Assembly: GCF_010993745.1 (NCBI RefSeq)
Contig: NZ_WOTN01000003.1
Coordinates: 1,178,001 to 1,242,000 of the forward strand
Direction: 5' to 3'
DNA length: 64,000 nt
Origin: Fodinicola acaciae
GTDB lineage: Bacteria; Actinomycetota; Actinomycetes; Mycobacteriales; HKI-0501
The position numbers were made by a program, and so were the translations under genes. Below are positions 51,670-60,544 of the stretch, in pieces (within the stretch, counting starts at the first letter, position 1; each line of letters opens with the position of its first letter). The notes beneath the pieces were generated by a model. The model ran no database searches. It saw only the letters and a program-made list of their open reading frames with translations, and had not been told where the DNA came from.

Positions 51670-53913
51670 CTACTCGGCCGGTTTGCGGTCACGTTGCGCG
51701 ATGGCAGCGACGACGTCATCGCGGTCCGGGCCGCGACGGTTGGTCATCACGCCGTCAATGCGCCGGCCGATCTGTCCGACCGTGACGCCGTACGGCTTGA
51801 GAGCAGCGGTGAGCTGTTCGGGCTTCCATCCGCCGTACACATCGGCGCGGAGCTGGGCCAGCCGGTCGATGAGGGTTTCGTTCCACTCCCGCTCGACGCC
51901 GGACGGCCACACGGTCATCAGATCCCGCAGCACGTCGTACCCCGGCCCGACTTGCCGCTGTGCGGGTTCGGTCGGCAGCGTGCCGGCGACGGCCCGCAGC
52001 GCCACGGCGCGCGCCACGACCGCCTCAGCGGCGGCCTGGTCCACGTCGTATGCGTGCGCCGGGGCCGGCTTGCCCATGCCGACCGTGATGCCCCAGCCCG
52101 GCTCCTCCGGCCCGAACTCGGTAGCCCGGTACCCGTTCCGGTACATAGAGGTCCCGAGGATCATGTCGTTGGCTATCTGATCCGCCACGGCAAGACAGAA
52201 CCGGGTGTTGACATTGCGGGTGATCCCCGGCGGCAGGCTGTCCTTGTCCGGGATCTGCGTTCCCAGCAGCAGGGTGACGCCAAGGGCGCGACCGAGTTTG
52301 ATGATCTTTTCCAGCAGTTCTCCGGCTTTCTTGCCGTAGACCGGATGCGTGATCAACTCCTGAATCTCATCGATATCCACCACGAGCGGATGCAGCCCGG
52401 AGCCTTTCAGCGACGCCAGCTCCGGGGTGACTTTGTTCTCCGGAGCCATGCCTTTGGCGGCATAGAAGGCGATCCGCTTCGACCGGTGCTGGCACTCGCC
52501 GTAGAGCCAGTGCACCATGTCGTGGCAGCCGGCGACGGTCTCGTCATCGAATCCGCTGCCATACTCGGTGAGCACCGGCTCGAGGACCCTGAAATCACCC
52601 GTTCCTTTCAGGTCATAGCACCGAATCTCCACCCGAGGATCAAGCGCGGCGGCCAGAATCGGAATCCGCAACGCGCGAGACTTGCCGGAGCCCGGCATAC
52701 CGCCGAACAGCCAGTTACGGGCGATCAGGTGCCCATAGATGGGCCGCAAACGCGGGTCGGTGGCGAACGGGAACGGCTCGAAGACATCCACCTTGGGGCC
52801 ATGCAGCAGCGGCCACGGCGGCGCCTTCATCGCCGACGCCGGCTCATGTCCGACCCACAACCGCAACCGGCCGGTGTGCGCACGATCCGGCTCCGGCCAC
52901 ACCTGGTCCAGCGGCAACCGCAACGCGGACGCCAGCCGGCCACGCCGCGCGATCACGTCAGCGGCCTCCACGCCGTACGGCAGATCCACCACGGCCATAT
53001 GTCCGGGGCCGTCGCGATGGATCTCCACCGGGAACGTGATCGCACCGGGATCTTTGGACACGGCCTGGTTGATGCCAGCCAGCTGGATACTGGTCAAGCC
53101 ACGACGCACCAACTCCGCAGTCAGCTTGCGATAGCGCGGGCTATTCGCGACCCGATCGACGATCGGCTTGTCGGTCGGCCGGCCGGAGCGCGCGAACAGC
53201 AACGCCATGATGGTGTAGAAAACCCACCGCGCCACGTCCGGAATCGGCACGTACAGGAACACCAGACCGGCGATGAACGCGGCGAGAGTGCCGGCAACCA
53301 CGATGACCCAGCGAAACCGCGACTGGTCGGCGCGGCGCTGGTCCAGCCGCAGCCAGGTGGCCGGGTCGTTGTGGTCGGCGGCCCACTGCCGAAGAGCCCA
53401 GTTCCCCTCCTCAGCGGTGGCCCACCGCAGCATCCGGCTCAACAGTCGGAACGCACCGACCGGCGCGTACACCGCGATTTTGGCCGCGTACTTGGGAATC
53501 CGGACCGCGTGATACCCGGCCAGGTAGAGCGTGTCCTTGATGGCCCACCGTACGGCGGCGGCCAGGTCAGCGCGGGACAGCAGCCACGGCGGAATGATCG
53601 GCCTACGTGTACGCCTGCGCTCGCGCCATTTCCTGCCTGCCCAACGAGAGCCGACGTGGACCGGCTCGTCCGGCGGGTCGACGGGCGGACCGAGCACCAT
53701 CGGCGCTATCTCGACCGATTCCCGGTCCGCCGCGTCGTCGGCCACCTCCGAGTCGTCCGGGTCGTCGTCGCGGCCGGGCTGCCGCTGCGCCGGAATCAGC
53801 TCCTTGCCGTTGGTCCGGCGGCGGATGGCATCCAGGTCCAGGACTTCCGCGCCATCACCGTCAAACGGATTGAAGTCGTGGCTGTCGCCGTCGTCGGGCG
53901 GTCGGGTATCCAT
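51670..53913 (-). CDS. FtsK/SpoIIIE-type DNA translocase (TraB/TraSA-like)
   Basis: The 747-residue protein has an acidic N-terminus, one or two transmembrane segments (about 200-240: WVIVVAGTLAAFIAGLVFLYVPI), and an FtsK ATPase domain (about 370-640) with Walker A GGMPGSGKSRA and Walker B LVVDIDEIQEL. The C-terminus (about 680-747) looks like a winged-helix DNA-binding end. Such proteins move double-stranded plasmid or element DNA between mycelial cells. ATG 53911-53913 overlaps the stop of the upstream gene by one base (TGATG). Confidence 0.9.
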   Translation of the reverse strand: MDTRPPDDGDSHDFNPFDGDGAEVLDLDAIRRRTNGKELIPAQRQPGRDDDPDDSEVADDAADRESVEIAPMVLGPPVDPPDEPVHVGSRWAGRKWRERRRTRRPIIPPWLLSRADLAAAVRWAIKDTLYLAGYHAVRIPKYAAKIAVYAPVGAFRLLSRMLRWATAEEGNWALRQWAADHNDPATWLRLDQRRADQSRFRWVIVVAGTLAAFIAGLVFLYVPIPDVARWVFYTIMALLFARSGRPTDKPIVDRVANSPRYRKLTAELVRRGLTSIQLAGINQAVSKDPGAITFPVEIHRDGPGHMAVVDLPYGVEAADVIARRGRLASALRLPLDQVWPEPDRAHTGRLRLWVGHEPASAMKAPPWPLLHGPKVDVFEPFPFATDPRLRPIYGHLIARNWLFGGMPGSGKSRALRIPILAAALDPRVEIRCYDLKGTGDFRVLEPVLTEYGSGFDDETVAGCHDMVHWLYGECQHRSKRIAFYAAKGMAPENKVTPELASLKGSGLHPLVVDIDEIQELITHPVYGKKAGELLEKIIKLGRALGVTLLLGTQIPDKDSLPPGITRNVNTRFCLAVADQIANDMILGTSMYRNGYRATEFGPEEPGWGITVGMGKPAPAHAYDVDQAAAEAVVARAVALRAVAGTLPTEPAQRQVGPGYDVLRDLMTVWPSGVEREWNETLIDRLAQLRADVYGGWKPEQLTAALKPYGVTVGQIGRRIDGVMTNRRGPDRDDVVAAIAQRDRKPAE

Positions 53914-54281
53914 CAGCACCACCCCCCGTCGATGCGGCCGGATTCGTACCGGTCCTCAGACACGGGCTCCTCGTCCGGGGCCTCCCACAGGTCGGCCGGC
54001 TCGTCCGGGTCGGCGCAGTACTGGAAGTCCGTGAAATAGGTGTCGGGGTAGTCCGGCGGCCAGTTGTCAGCCAGCCGGTGCCCATCCGGCGGATGCGGCA
54101 GCTCGTCCACGAGGTACGCGAGCGGATTGGGTTCGCCGTCCAGGTCGGCGCAGATGGTGGCGTAGCCGGCAGCGATAAGGTTCGCGTGCTCTTGGCGAAG
54201 CAGCCAGTACGCGACCTGCAAGCCGGTGTTCGGGCCAGTGTCGTGGGATTCGGTCGTGGGGTGCGTGTGTTTGGTGTTCAT
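53913..54281 (-). CDS. Hypothetical acidic protein upstream of the translocase gene
   Basis: The 122-residue protein is strongly acidic and Pro/Asp-rich (PDEPADLWEAPDEEP). It has a helical segment near residues 22-45 (LQVAYWLLRQEHANLIAAGYATI). No family is recognised. AAAGGAAA precedes the ATG, and its stop overlaps the translocase start by one base, so it is co-translated with that gene and may be an accessory factor for transfer. Confidence 0.65.
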   Translation of the reverse strand: MNTKHTHPTTESHDTGPNTGLQVAYWLLRQEHANLIAAGYATICADLDGEPNPLAYLVDELPHPPDGHRLADNWPPDYPDTYFTDFQYCADPDEPADLWEAPDEEPVSEDRYESGRIDGGWC

Positions 54282-54489
54282 AGGGTTTCCTTTCCGGTAG
54301 GGGTAATGGCGCCTGCCTTTCCGCCCCGGTGTGAGGCTCGTCGCGGATGAGGTACGTCAGGGTCGGTGTTGCGCGGCTGGTGCGTGATAGGCCATCGCCT
54401 CCAAGAATTGGTTTTCCAACGGCTCCACCCTTTCTCGCCCGTAGGCGTCGAGATTCGTTGACGTGTAAAGAGAAATTGGCTTGGGATCG

Positions 54490-54684
54490 CTAACCGCGGC
54501 GGTTGATTTCGTGGACGAGCCCGGCCAGTACCGACCCGACGATCGGCGCGACGGCGGGCCAGGACGCGACCGCGAATCCGAACAGCAGCACCACGGCCGC
54601 ATGCCACCACTTCAGGCCGCCTTTCCAGCAGAGCAGGACGACGACGATGAGCAGGACGACCACGACGGGGAGCGTGATTGCCAT
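54490..54684 (-). CDS. Small two-TM spread-type protein
   Basis: The 64-residue protein is mostly hydrophobic with two helices (about 3-20 and 27-55) and the motif CWKGGLKWWHAAVVLLFGF, common in small proteins of actinomycete conjugative elements. It starts 7 bp after the DUF2637 gene with AGGAGG upstream and is presumably part of the plasmid-spread functions. Confidence 0.72.
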   Translation of the reverse strand: MAITLPVVVVLLIVVVLLCWKGGLKWWHAAVVLLFGFAVASWPAVAPIVGSVLAGLVHEINRRG

Positions 54685-54691
54685 CTATTTC

Positions 54692-55642
54692 TCACCTCCT
54701 CTCCGCTGGCGCTGATTCTTTTGGCGTCGGTCGGGCGCCGATGGTCAGCAGTGCCAGACCGGCCACGACCATCAGGCCATCGACAGCTAGCGGGCCGATG
54801 TGCGCGGAGATCGGGTCTTCGCCGTAGGCGATGAGCAGCCCGGCCATGTGTCGATAGGAGACGATCGCGGCGACGGTGGCCACGATGGTCACCCCGCCGT
54901 ACCGAGCGGTGGCCCACCACGGACCGGACTGCCACCGCACCCGTGTCAGGACCTCCACGGCGAGGAACAGCGCGACCGGCCACCACGCGGCGGCCAGTAC
55001 GGCGCCGACCGGCGGATGCCAGCCGGCCGGTGCGCCAGCCGGCGGCAGGAATGAATGCGCGATGTTCGCTGCCACCGACATGACCACGCCGGCCGCCAAC
55101 CCGATCACGGCAGACAGTGACGCTCCCGGCCGCTGCTCGGCCCGTACCGGATCGGCGGTGCCGGTAGGCGTGGGATCGGCGGCAGCCGCAGCGGCAGCAT
55201 CCGCAGCCTTTTGCGGGCTGTCGTTGCCGTCCTCGGCGTTCCGCGTTGCCGGCGGATGTTCCGCCAGCGCTTCCGCGTGCTCCTGTTCGGCGGTCGCGGA
55301 CTGGTCCGCTGCGGCCAGTTCCGCCTTTGCGGCACGGATCTGCGAGCGTCCCCAACTGCTGGACCTGCCGCACATCCGGCCCAGCTCGTTGCCGGTCAAC
55401 GGCTGGCCTTCCGCGACAGATCGCAGGTAGGCGCGACGCGCGGTGACCGTTGCCGGCTCGTCCGGCTCGCCAGTGGAAGCCGCGACGGCGCCAACCCGCT
55501 CGTGCTCCTTGCCGGCAGCAGAGTGCGACATTGCCGGAGCGTCCGCGCTGCCGCTCGGCGGTTCCGCTTGGCTGCCGGCGACAACCGGCCTCGTCGCACC
55601 AGTAGCCGTATCGACTGTCAGCGTGTCGGCGGTGGAAGTCAT
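54692..55642 (-). CDS. DUF2637/SpdB-type membrane protein
   Basis: The 316-residue protein has a Thr/Ala/Ser-rich N-terminus, a helix-turn-helix-like stretch (about 66-105: GNELGRMCGRSSSWGRSQIRAAKAEL), an Ala/Glu-rich linker and four C-terminal transmembrane segments (about 175-300), with YRHMAGLLIAYGEDPISAHIGPLAVDGLMV typical of DUF2637. SpdB-like proteins help spread of conjugative elements along mycelium. Its ATG overlaps the stop of the previous gene (ATGA). Confidence 0.8.
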   Translation of the reverse strand: MTSTADTLTVDTATGATRPVVAGSQAEPPSGSADAPAMSHSAAGKEHERVGAVAASTGEPDEPATVTARRAYLRSVAEGQPLTGNELGRMCGRSSSWGRSQIRAAKAELAAADQSATAEQEHAEALAEHPPATRNAEDGNDSPQKAADAAAAAAADPTPTGTADPVRAEQRPGASLSAVIGLAAGVVMSVAANIAHSFLPPAGAPAGWHPPVGAVLAAAWWPVALFLAVEVLTRVRWQSGPWWATARYGGVTIVATVAAIVSYRHMAGLLIAYGEDPISAHIGPLAVDGLMVVAGLALLTIGARPTPKESAPAERR

Positions 55643-56088
55643 GACGCCTCCAGCCGGCAGGTGAAGGCGCCGATGGACAGCCCCAGCGCTGCCGCCAGCA
55701 GTTCCGCCACCTTGTCGTACTCGGCCGGCGGCATACCGAACTTCTGGTTGGTCTGATTGAGGTGCCGCTGGCCGGCGGCCCAGCGCTGCCACCGTTCCGC
55801 GACAGCCGCCACCGTGTCGCCGGCCGCTGCCGCTACCTGCTCCACCGTCGCGCCGGCCAGCAGCGCGCGATGCATCGTGATCGGTGACCACCTCACCAGC
55901 CACGACACCAGCGTGCTCATGACCGCCAGCTCTTCCAGCTCCTCGGCCACCGAGCGGTAGCCGGCCAGCTCCCATGCCGTACGGTCACCCCAGAGTTGAG
56001 CCAACTTGAACGGCGACATGCCGTCCACGGCGTCCAGGTTCAGCGGTGGCCGGCCAACGATCCCCCGCGTATCTCCGGTGTTCGTCAT
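55639..56088 (-). CDS. Hypothetical helical protein of the transfer operon
   Basis: The 149-residue protein is predicted helical, with a motif MSPFKLAQLWGDRTAWELAGYRSVAEEL near residue 24 and an HTH-like TVEQVAAAAGDTVAAVAERWQRW near residue 80. GGAGCAG lies upstream of its ATG at 56086. It is the first gene of the minus-strand operon leading to the translocase and could be a DNA-binding accessory protein. I do not recognise the family. Confidence 0.65.
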   Translation of the reverse strand: MTNTGDTRGIVGRPPLNLDAVDGMSPFKLAQLWGDRTAWELAGYRSVAEELEELAVMSTLVSWLVRWSPITMHRALLAGATVEQVAAAAGDTVAAVAERWQRWAAGQRHLNQTNQKFGMPPAEYDKVAELLAAALGLSIGAFTCRLEAS

Positions 56089-56438
56089 CGCGTCTGCTCC
56101 TTCCGCTGTCGACTGCTGTGCTGATGGCGCCGGTACAACCGGCGACAGCTGCACTTGATGCATTGGCCCAGCTCGCTGCCGATCCAGACCTCTGTGGCGA
56201 CCGCTCCACACCTGCATCCCGGACCGGTCAGCCCGAACGGCACTCGCCGTCCACAGACCACTCGTCACCGCCTCTCCGGGCCGCTCCGCGACCCGCTCCA
56301 CTAGGCTGACCATCAGCCTGTAGGTATATGTTGCGGGTACTAATATGACGGCTGGACAGCAGCTTGTCAAGCACTTAGGGTGTCAACTTGCAGGTACAGG
56401 TGTGGCCGTACTATAGTTCGGTTATCCGACACTCTTAG
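56089..56438. promoter_or_regulatory. 350-bp divergent control region of the transfer operon and GntR gene
   Basis: No gene is supported. The region has an inverted repeat CGCCGG-TACAA-CCGGCG (56128-56144) and several related motifs near the GntR side: CTTGTCAAG (56363-56371), TGTCAACTTGCAGG (56381-56394) and CTGTAGG (56320-56326). TTGCAG (56388-56393) and TATAGT (56412-56417), 18 bp apart, form a plausible promoter for the GntR gene. Confidence 0.55.
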
Positions 56439-57323
56439 GTGGCTCTGACAGTCGGAGGGGAGACGCGAGTTGCAATGGCTCCGCGAAACGACGAAAACAC
56501 GGCGGTAAGCAGCACAAACGCTACGAGCGCCGCGCGTACGTCCAAGCTTGCACAGGTCAGCGACGCGCTACGGGAGCAGATTCTTAGCGGTGCGCTTCCT
56601 CCGGCCGCGCTGCTGCCCAGTGAGCTGGAGATCGCCACACGGTTCGGCGTGTCCCGCAATACCGCGCAGAAGGCCCTAGCCGCGCTCAAGGGCGAGGGGC
56701 TGATCACCATTCACAAGGGGCGCGGGTCGTTCGTCCGTCGTCGCTCTGACCAGCCGGCGCACACCTACAAGCGCGCTATCACCCACCACCCCGACCACGA
56801 CCCCGCAGACGGCCCCGGTGAGGGCGCCGGTTTCGCGGACAGCGACGTCGACTCGCCGGAATGGCGGCTGGTCGAAGAGGCTGCCACGTACCACATGGAG
56901 GCCACGGCGGGGCTCGCGCTGGACATGGCCGTACCCCGGTATACGCAGCTTTTCGTGTGTGACCGGCTGTTGGTCAACGATGCCGATCAGCGTGTCGGGC
57001 ACCGGTTGTATGTGCCGTTCTCCGTGGCCGCGCATGTACGTCCGCTGGAGGAAAACCCGTTTCGGATGCCGGGAGAGCTGTACGACATCTTGTCGGCGGC
57101 CGACTATCAGCTCAACTGGCGTGAGTACGTCCGCGCGGTCATGCCCACTCCGGACGACGGTAAGGCGCTGCATATTCCAGCGAGCACACCCATGCTGATC
57201 ACTGTCCGCGTCACCTACGACGGCATGAGCGGACAGACCCTCGCGCTCGAGCAGACACGCCGCTCCGCCGATGACGCACAGCTCATGTACTGGCTCAGCG
57301 CATCACCGGGCGCCGGCGACTAG
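56439..57323 (+). CDS. GntR/UTRA regulator (KorSA-like transfer repressor)
   Basis: The 294-residue protein has a GntR winged helix (about 36-100: LREQILSGALPPAALLPSELEIATRFGVSRNTAQKAL..., written in part) and a UTRA-type C-terminal domain (about 145-285). In actinomycete elements a GntR protein of this kind represses transfer and its own gene. It is divergent from the translocase operon. GTG 56439 fits the promoter at 56388-56417; an ATG at 56475 is an alternative. CTTGCAGG and TGTCAAG motifs occur both upstream and just downstream of the gene. Confidence 0.85.
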   Translation: MALTVGGETRVAMAPRNDENTAVSSTNATSAARTSKLAQVSDALREQILSGALPPAALLPSELEIATRFGVSRNTAQKALAALKGEGLITIHKGRGSFVRRRSDQPAHTYKRAITHHPDHDPADGPGEGAGFADSDVDSPEWRLVEEAATYHMEATAGLALDMAVPRYTQLFVCDRLLVNDADQRVGHRLYVPFSVAAHVRPLEENPFRMPGELYDILSAADYQLNWREYVRAVMPTPDDGKALHIPASTPMLITVRVTYDGMSGQTLALEQTRRSADDAQLMYWLSASPGAGD

Positions 57324-57346
57324 CCCGACAACCTCACGACACAGCA

Positions 57347-57376
57347 GGAACCTGTCAAGTTTCCTTGCAGGCAAGG
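57347..57376. promoter_or_regulatory. Repeated TGTCAAG and CCTTGC-AG-GCAAGG after the GntR gene
   Basis: CCTGTCAAGTTTCCTTGCAGG overlaps the palindrome CCTTGCAGGCAAGG (57363-57376). The same TGTCAA and CTTGCAGG words occur in the GntR promoter region, so the regulator may also bind here, between its own stop and the convergent small genes. Confidence 0.4.
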
Positions 57377-57391
57377 GGAAAGCTTAGGCTG

Positions 57392-57850
57392 TTACGATTC
57401 CGCGGTTGCCTCTCGGATGAGCGTTTCAATCTCGTCCGGGCTGATGATCGTCTGCGCGACGTACGCGGCTTCCTGGGCGGCCTCGTCGGCATCCCTGTCC
57501 AGCGCGCTCGCAAAAACTTCGTACGCGCGGGCCGCCATCCGGTGCCGTGTCAACTCCGCCTGTTTCTGCGCCGGCCACGGTTTGCCGGCCTCGTCCAGGG
57601 CATCGCGCTCGTCCCGCAGCGCCTCGTACTGGTCCTGAGAGGCGTCCTGAGCATCGGCCAGCCAGTTGGTGAGGTCGCTGGCGCCGAACTGCTCGGCAGC
57701 GATTGCCTGTACGACATGAAACGCGCCGTCGACCGGCACGCGGTCAGCGATCATGGTCACGATGGCGGACGCCACGCGGCGCTGAGCATCGGGTCCGGCG
57801 GCTGTCAACCGCTCGGAGAGCCGTGGATTGATGCCCTGGTAGGACCTCAT
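57392..57850 (-). CDS. Hypothetical helical protein
   Basis: The 152-residue protein is predicted almost entirely helical, rich in Ala, Glu and Asp (DASQDQYEALRDERDALDEAGKPWPAQKQAEL). No family is recognised. Its ATG overlaps the stop of the previous gene (ATGA). It is the last of three or four minus-strand genes that run towards the GntR gene. An in-frame extension to 58006 is open but overlaps the upstream gene. Confidence 0.6.
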   Translation of the reverse strand: MRSYQGINPRLSERLTAAGPDAQRRVASAIVTMIADRVPVDGAFHVVQAIAAEQFGASDLTNWLADAQDASQDQYEALRDERDALDEAGKPWPAQKQAELTRHRMAARAYEVFASALDRDADEAAQEAAYVAQTIISPDEIETLIREATAES

Positions 57851-58497
57851 CGCTTCGGCCTTCCTGATCGACGTACGTCCAGCTGAGCCTGCGGTCCCAA
57901 CGGCCGCAGATCCGGCCCGGATGGGTTCGGCGGCTCGTAGTCCGGCGGTGGCGGCTCCAGTCTGGTCAACGCCTTGGTGCCCTCGGCACCCAGCTCCGGC
58001 TGGCACTTGCGCCAGCAGATCGGATAGCTCGCGGCTACCGACTCCAGCCGTACTCCGTCCATCTCGACCGGCTCTCCCCGTCTCTTTCGCTCTTCGTTGA
58101 TCGCACGGATTTGCCTTACCGTGCGCACAATTCTCTGTTCCGCATCCAGGTTGTCCGAGACGGTAGCCGCGTACAACTCGCGCGGGTGCCGCAGGTCACG
58201 GACGCTCTTGGGCATCGCGCCATCGCCGGAGATCGAGAGCATGACATACCGCTCACCGGAGTTGTCCACCAGGATTCCGACCGCCATACACGGCGTACGG
58301 CGCGGCGGCCGGACCGGCACAGCTGCCTGCAACTGCGGCAGCCGGCGCAGCGCGTACCGTTCAAACGCGCCACGCCGTTGCTGATCCTCCAGCTCCCGCT
58401 GTGCCCACTCCGGCCGTAGCTCCGAAGGGATGTCGCGGAACCATCCGCCGTACTCGTCGCCCACTTCCGGGCTCCTCTCCGCCGGCATGCGGCGCAT
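57847..58497 (-). CDS. Hypothetical protein of the element
   Basis: The 216-residue protein has a mixed core (MAVGILVDNSGERYVMLSISGD near residue 73) and a basic helical segment (EQRIVRTVRQIRAINEERKRRGEP), ending in a Pro-rich tail (LEPPPPDYEPPNPSGPD). No family is recognised. It is 9 bp downstream of the next gene and overlaps the following one by four bases, so all are co-transcribed. Confidence 0.6.
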   Translation of the reverse strand: MRRMPAERSPEVGDEYGGWFRDIPSELRPEWAQRELEDQQRRGAFERYALRRLPQLQAAVPVRPPRRTPCMAVGILVDNSGERYVMLSISGDGAMPKSVRDLRHPRELYAATVSDNLDAEQRIVRTVRQIRAINEERKRRGEPVEMDGVRLESVAASYPICWRKCQPELGAEGTKALTRLEPPPPDYEPPNPSGPDLRPLGPQAQLDVRRSGRPKR

Positions 58498-58506
58498 GCC
58501 GCTTGA

Positions 58507-58854
58507 CTAGGCCGCATGGCGGTTCCCATCCGGATCGGGTGGCTCAGACGGCGGCCCGGACTGCGCTTCCTGTGCCCGGAATCCCGCGCGGCGCGCCAGG
58601 TCCATCAGCCGCCGTACCTTGCACGGCGCCAGTACGACGCGGACAACAGGAACGCCCTTGCTCGCGCAGGGCACGATGTCCTCTACGTCCAGCGCCATGC
58701 CGCCGAGCACGACGGTTTGCCACAGGTCAGCCGCCATCTGGTCAGCGACCTTCCAAACCTCCAGCACGCTTTCCGCACCGTTAGGCTGGATCGACTCCAG
58801 GACGGCTTCGGTCCAGTCGTCGGCACGCCGGCCGTAGTCTGTCGGCTCTTCCAT
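58507..58854 (-). CDS. Hypothetical small protein of the element
   Basis: The 115-residue protein has a helical half (TEAVLESIQPNGAESVLEVWKVADQMAADLWQTVVLGG) and a short strand-rich part (GVPVVRVVLAPCKVRRLMDLARRAGF). GGAGG lies 6-7 bases before the ATG at 58852. No family is recognised. It is the first gene after the hairpin at 58924-58960. Confidence 0.6.
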   Translation of the reverse strand: MEEPTDYGRRADDWTEAVLESIQPNGAESVLEVWKVADQMAADLWQTVVLGGMALDVEDIVPCASKGVPVVRVVLAPCKVRRLMDLARRAGFRAQEAQSGPPSEPPDPDGNRHAA

Positions 58855-58923
58855 CGCGTGATCACCTCCTCAGTCGTTGTCGACCAGAGGTGCCCCCACA
58901 CGCGCCCTTGTTCAGGCACGCCA

Positions 58924-58960
58924 CGGAAACCTCCGGTACGGTCAGTACCGGAGGTTTCCG
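58924..58960. terminator. 16-bp perfect hairpin between two gene blocks of the element
   Basis: CGGAAACCTCCGGTAC (58924-58939) and its exact complement (58945-58960) enclose GGTCA. It lies in the 276-bp gap between the replication block (59131 and upstream) and the 58507-58854 gene. It is probably a terminator; a replication-origin stem-loop is also possible because the replication genes end here. Confidence 0.65.
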
Positions 58961-59130
58961 GACCTCCAGCCGGACCACCCTGCACCGCGCAAGGATCGGG
59001 GTGGTCCGGCCTTCGTTCCCGCCACGTGTTCCACCCTGTGGCGAGAGACCAGCCCAACGGCTGGCCGTCTTACAGCCCGGCAGCTCGCTGCGCGCCTTCA
59101 CAGCAACGGCCGCCGGGAGTCCTCATCTCA

Positions 59131-59430
59131 CTAACCGACCCCCGTTTCCTTGCCATACGGGAAAAGGGACGAGGGTGCCGGACGGACACGGCCGACTCTC
59201 GGCACCGATGCAGGCTCGTCATCGCCGACGTTGTCAACCTCGATAGCGATCACGTCCAGCACTGCCTGCAAAGCCGATACCTTGCCAGCCAGAAAATCCA
59301 TCCGCCGCTGATCACGGGTCCGCTTGGTGTCTTCCAACATCACGGCTGCGTCGACGCGCGACTGATCGACCTGCCGCCGGACCTCTGCCAATCCGCGGAG
59401 GTGATTTTCCCTGGAACGATCGGAATTCAT
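59131..59430 (-). CDS. Hypothetical coiled-coil protein
   Basis: The 99-residue protein is helical with an early basic/acidic heptad-like stretch (EVRRQVDQSRVDAAVMLEDTKRTRDQRRMDFLAGKVSALQAVLDV, written in part) and a Pro-containing tail. Its ATG overlaps the stop of the Prim-Pol-like gene (ATGA), so it is co-translated with that gene and may assist replication. No family is recognised. Confidence 0.6.
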   Translation of the reverse strand: MNSDRSRENHLRGLAEVRRQVDQSRVDAAVMLEDTKRTRDQRRMDFLAGKVSALQAVLDVIAIEVDNVGDDEPASVPRVGRVRPAPSSLFPYGKETGVG

Positions 59431-60026
59431 GGCCAGATCACGTCCCCGAGCGGCGGCGGAAGCATCCCCGCGACGGCGTACAACAACGCCTGATGAACCA
59501 TCGACGCATTAGCCGGCCGCCACTTGACCACCGTTGGCGACACCAGCCAGTACGCGTCACCGTGCGACGTCCGCGACGGTGGGACGGCCACACATTCCTG
59601 CACGCCGTGCCGCACCACGCCGGTGCAGGTCAACGCAACCGGCAATTCGATGCCGGGCGCCACAACAAAGTGCCATCGGCCGCCGGAGCTGATGGCGGTA
59701 GCGGTCGAGAGCAGTAGCCAGCGATGCGCGATGGCGCCTACGGCGGCCGGCGCGTCAATAACGTCCAGGACGTCACCGGTAGCCAGCCCAACGGCATATG
59801 GCAGCCGCGACCACCAACCCGCGACGACGTACGCATCCGTCGTCGGCTGAAGTCCATCGGCGCTGACAACAGCGCCACCACGTAGGCCCCGCTCGCCGTA
59901 TTCCCACTCTCGCAAGGGAATGACCGGCCAGCCGTTGACCGCGTATCGCAACGCCCAGCTGCGCACCTTCGACAACCGATGCCGCGTCCGCAGACGCCGA
60001 ACGACGGTCGCCACCGACGCCGTCAT
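59427..60026 (-). CDS. Prim-Pol-type bifunctional DNA primase/polymerase-like protein
   Basis: The 199-residue protein matches the N-terminal Prim-Pol layout found in actinomycete elements: YAVNGWPVIPLREWEYGERGL near the start, AYVVAGWWSRLPYAVGLATGDVLDVID near residue 66 (metal-binding acidic residues) and SGGRWHFVVAPG near residue 113. It is short and lacks a helicase part, as in RepPP-type replication proteins of AICEs. It overlaps the gene before and the gene after it by four bases. A role in replication of the excised circle is inferred. Confidence 0.72.
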   Translation of the reverse strand: MTASVATVVRRLRTRHRLSKVRSWALRYAVNGWPVIPLREWEYGERGLRGGAVVSADGLQPTTDAYVVAGWWSRLPYAVGLATGDVLDVIDAPAAVGAIAHRWLLLSTATAISSGGRWHFVVAPGIELPVALTCTGVVRHGVQECVAVPPSRTSHGDAYWLVSPTVVKWRPANASMVHQALLYAVAGMLPPPLGDVIWP

Positions 60027-60544
60027 CGCTGGCCCCGCATACTCTCGGCGTGGCGACCCTGGCCAGCCTCCAAATAGTCCACGGCCGCCGCGACGACAGC
60101 GGCGATCCGCTGCTGTCGCACCGGCCCGTGCTCAGCGGCTTGCACCCACAATGCAGCATGCCGGCGCTGACCAACCATCGGAAGCACTTCCAGATCAAGG
60201 CCAGCGTCCCGCAGCGCGGCGGCCAGATCAGCCGGCACCCGGAACGGTCGAAGCGTCGGAACGGCAAGGATTGCCTGCCACCAGCCCGGCATGCTCGACG
60301 CACCCGTACGCCAGTCGTTGTCCAACGGTGTCGCCACCGTCGCCTCATCAAAGCCAAGAAGGCGAAGACGACCACGCAACCCGTTCGGGTACGTCACGTT
60401 CACCGGCCGCCGCACCGGAACATCCGTAAGCCGATTCCGCAAGACAAAAACCGTCCGGCCGTCTGTGGTCTCGGTGCGCATCCACACCCGACCGACGACC
60501 TGGGTCGACAGCGTCTCGCCCATCGTGCTTGTCGTCGCGGTCAT
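60023..60544 (-). CDS. Hypothetical protein coupled to the Prim-Pol gene
   Basis: The 173-residue protein has a beta-rich first half (GRVWMRTETTDGRTVFVLRNRLTD, VNVTYPNGLRGRLRLLGFD) and a helical second half. No family is recognised. ATG 60542-60544 overlaps the stop of the radical-SAM-like gene and its own stop overlaps the Prim-Pol start, so the three form a tightly coupled unit. Confidence 0.62.
   Translation of the reverse strand: MTATTSTMGETLSTQVVGRVWMRTETTDGRTVFVLRNRLTDVPVRRPVNVTYPNGLRGRLRLLGFDEATVATPLDNDWRTGASSMPGWWQAILAVPTLRPFRVPADLAAALRDAGLDLEVLPMVGQRRHAALWVQAAEHGPVRQQRIAAVVAAAVDYLEAGQGRHAESMRGQR

Noticed and set aside
51694-54039. A 781-codon plus-strand frame opposite the translocase
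   Set aside because: It is the antisense shadow of the FtsK-type gene, Arg/His/Pro-rich and without known domains.
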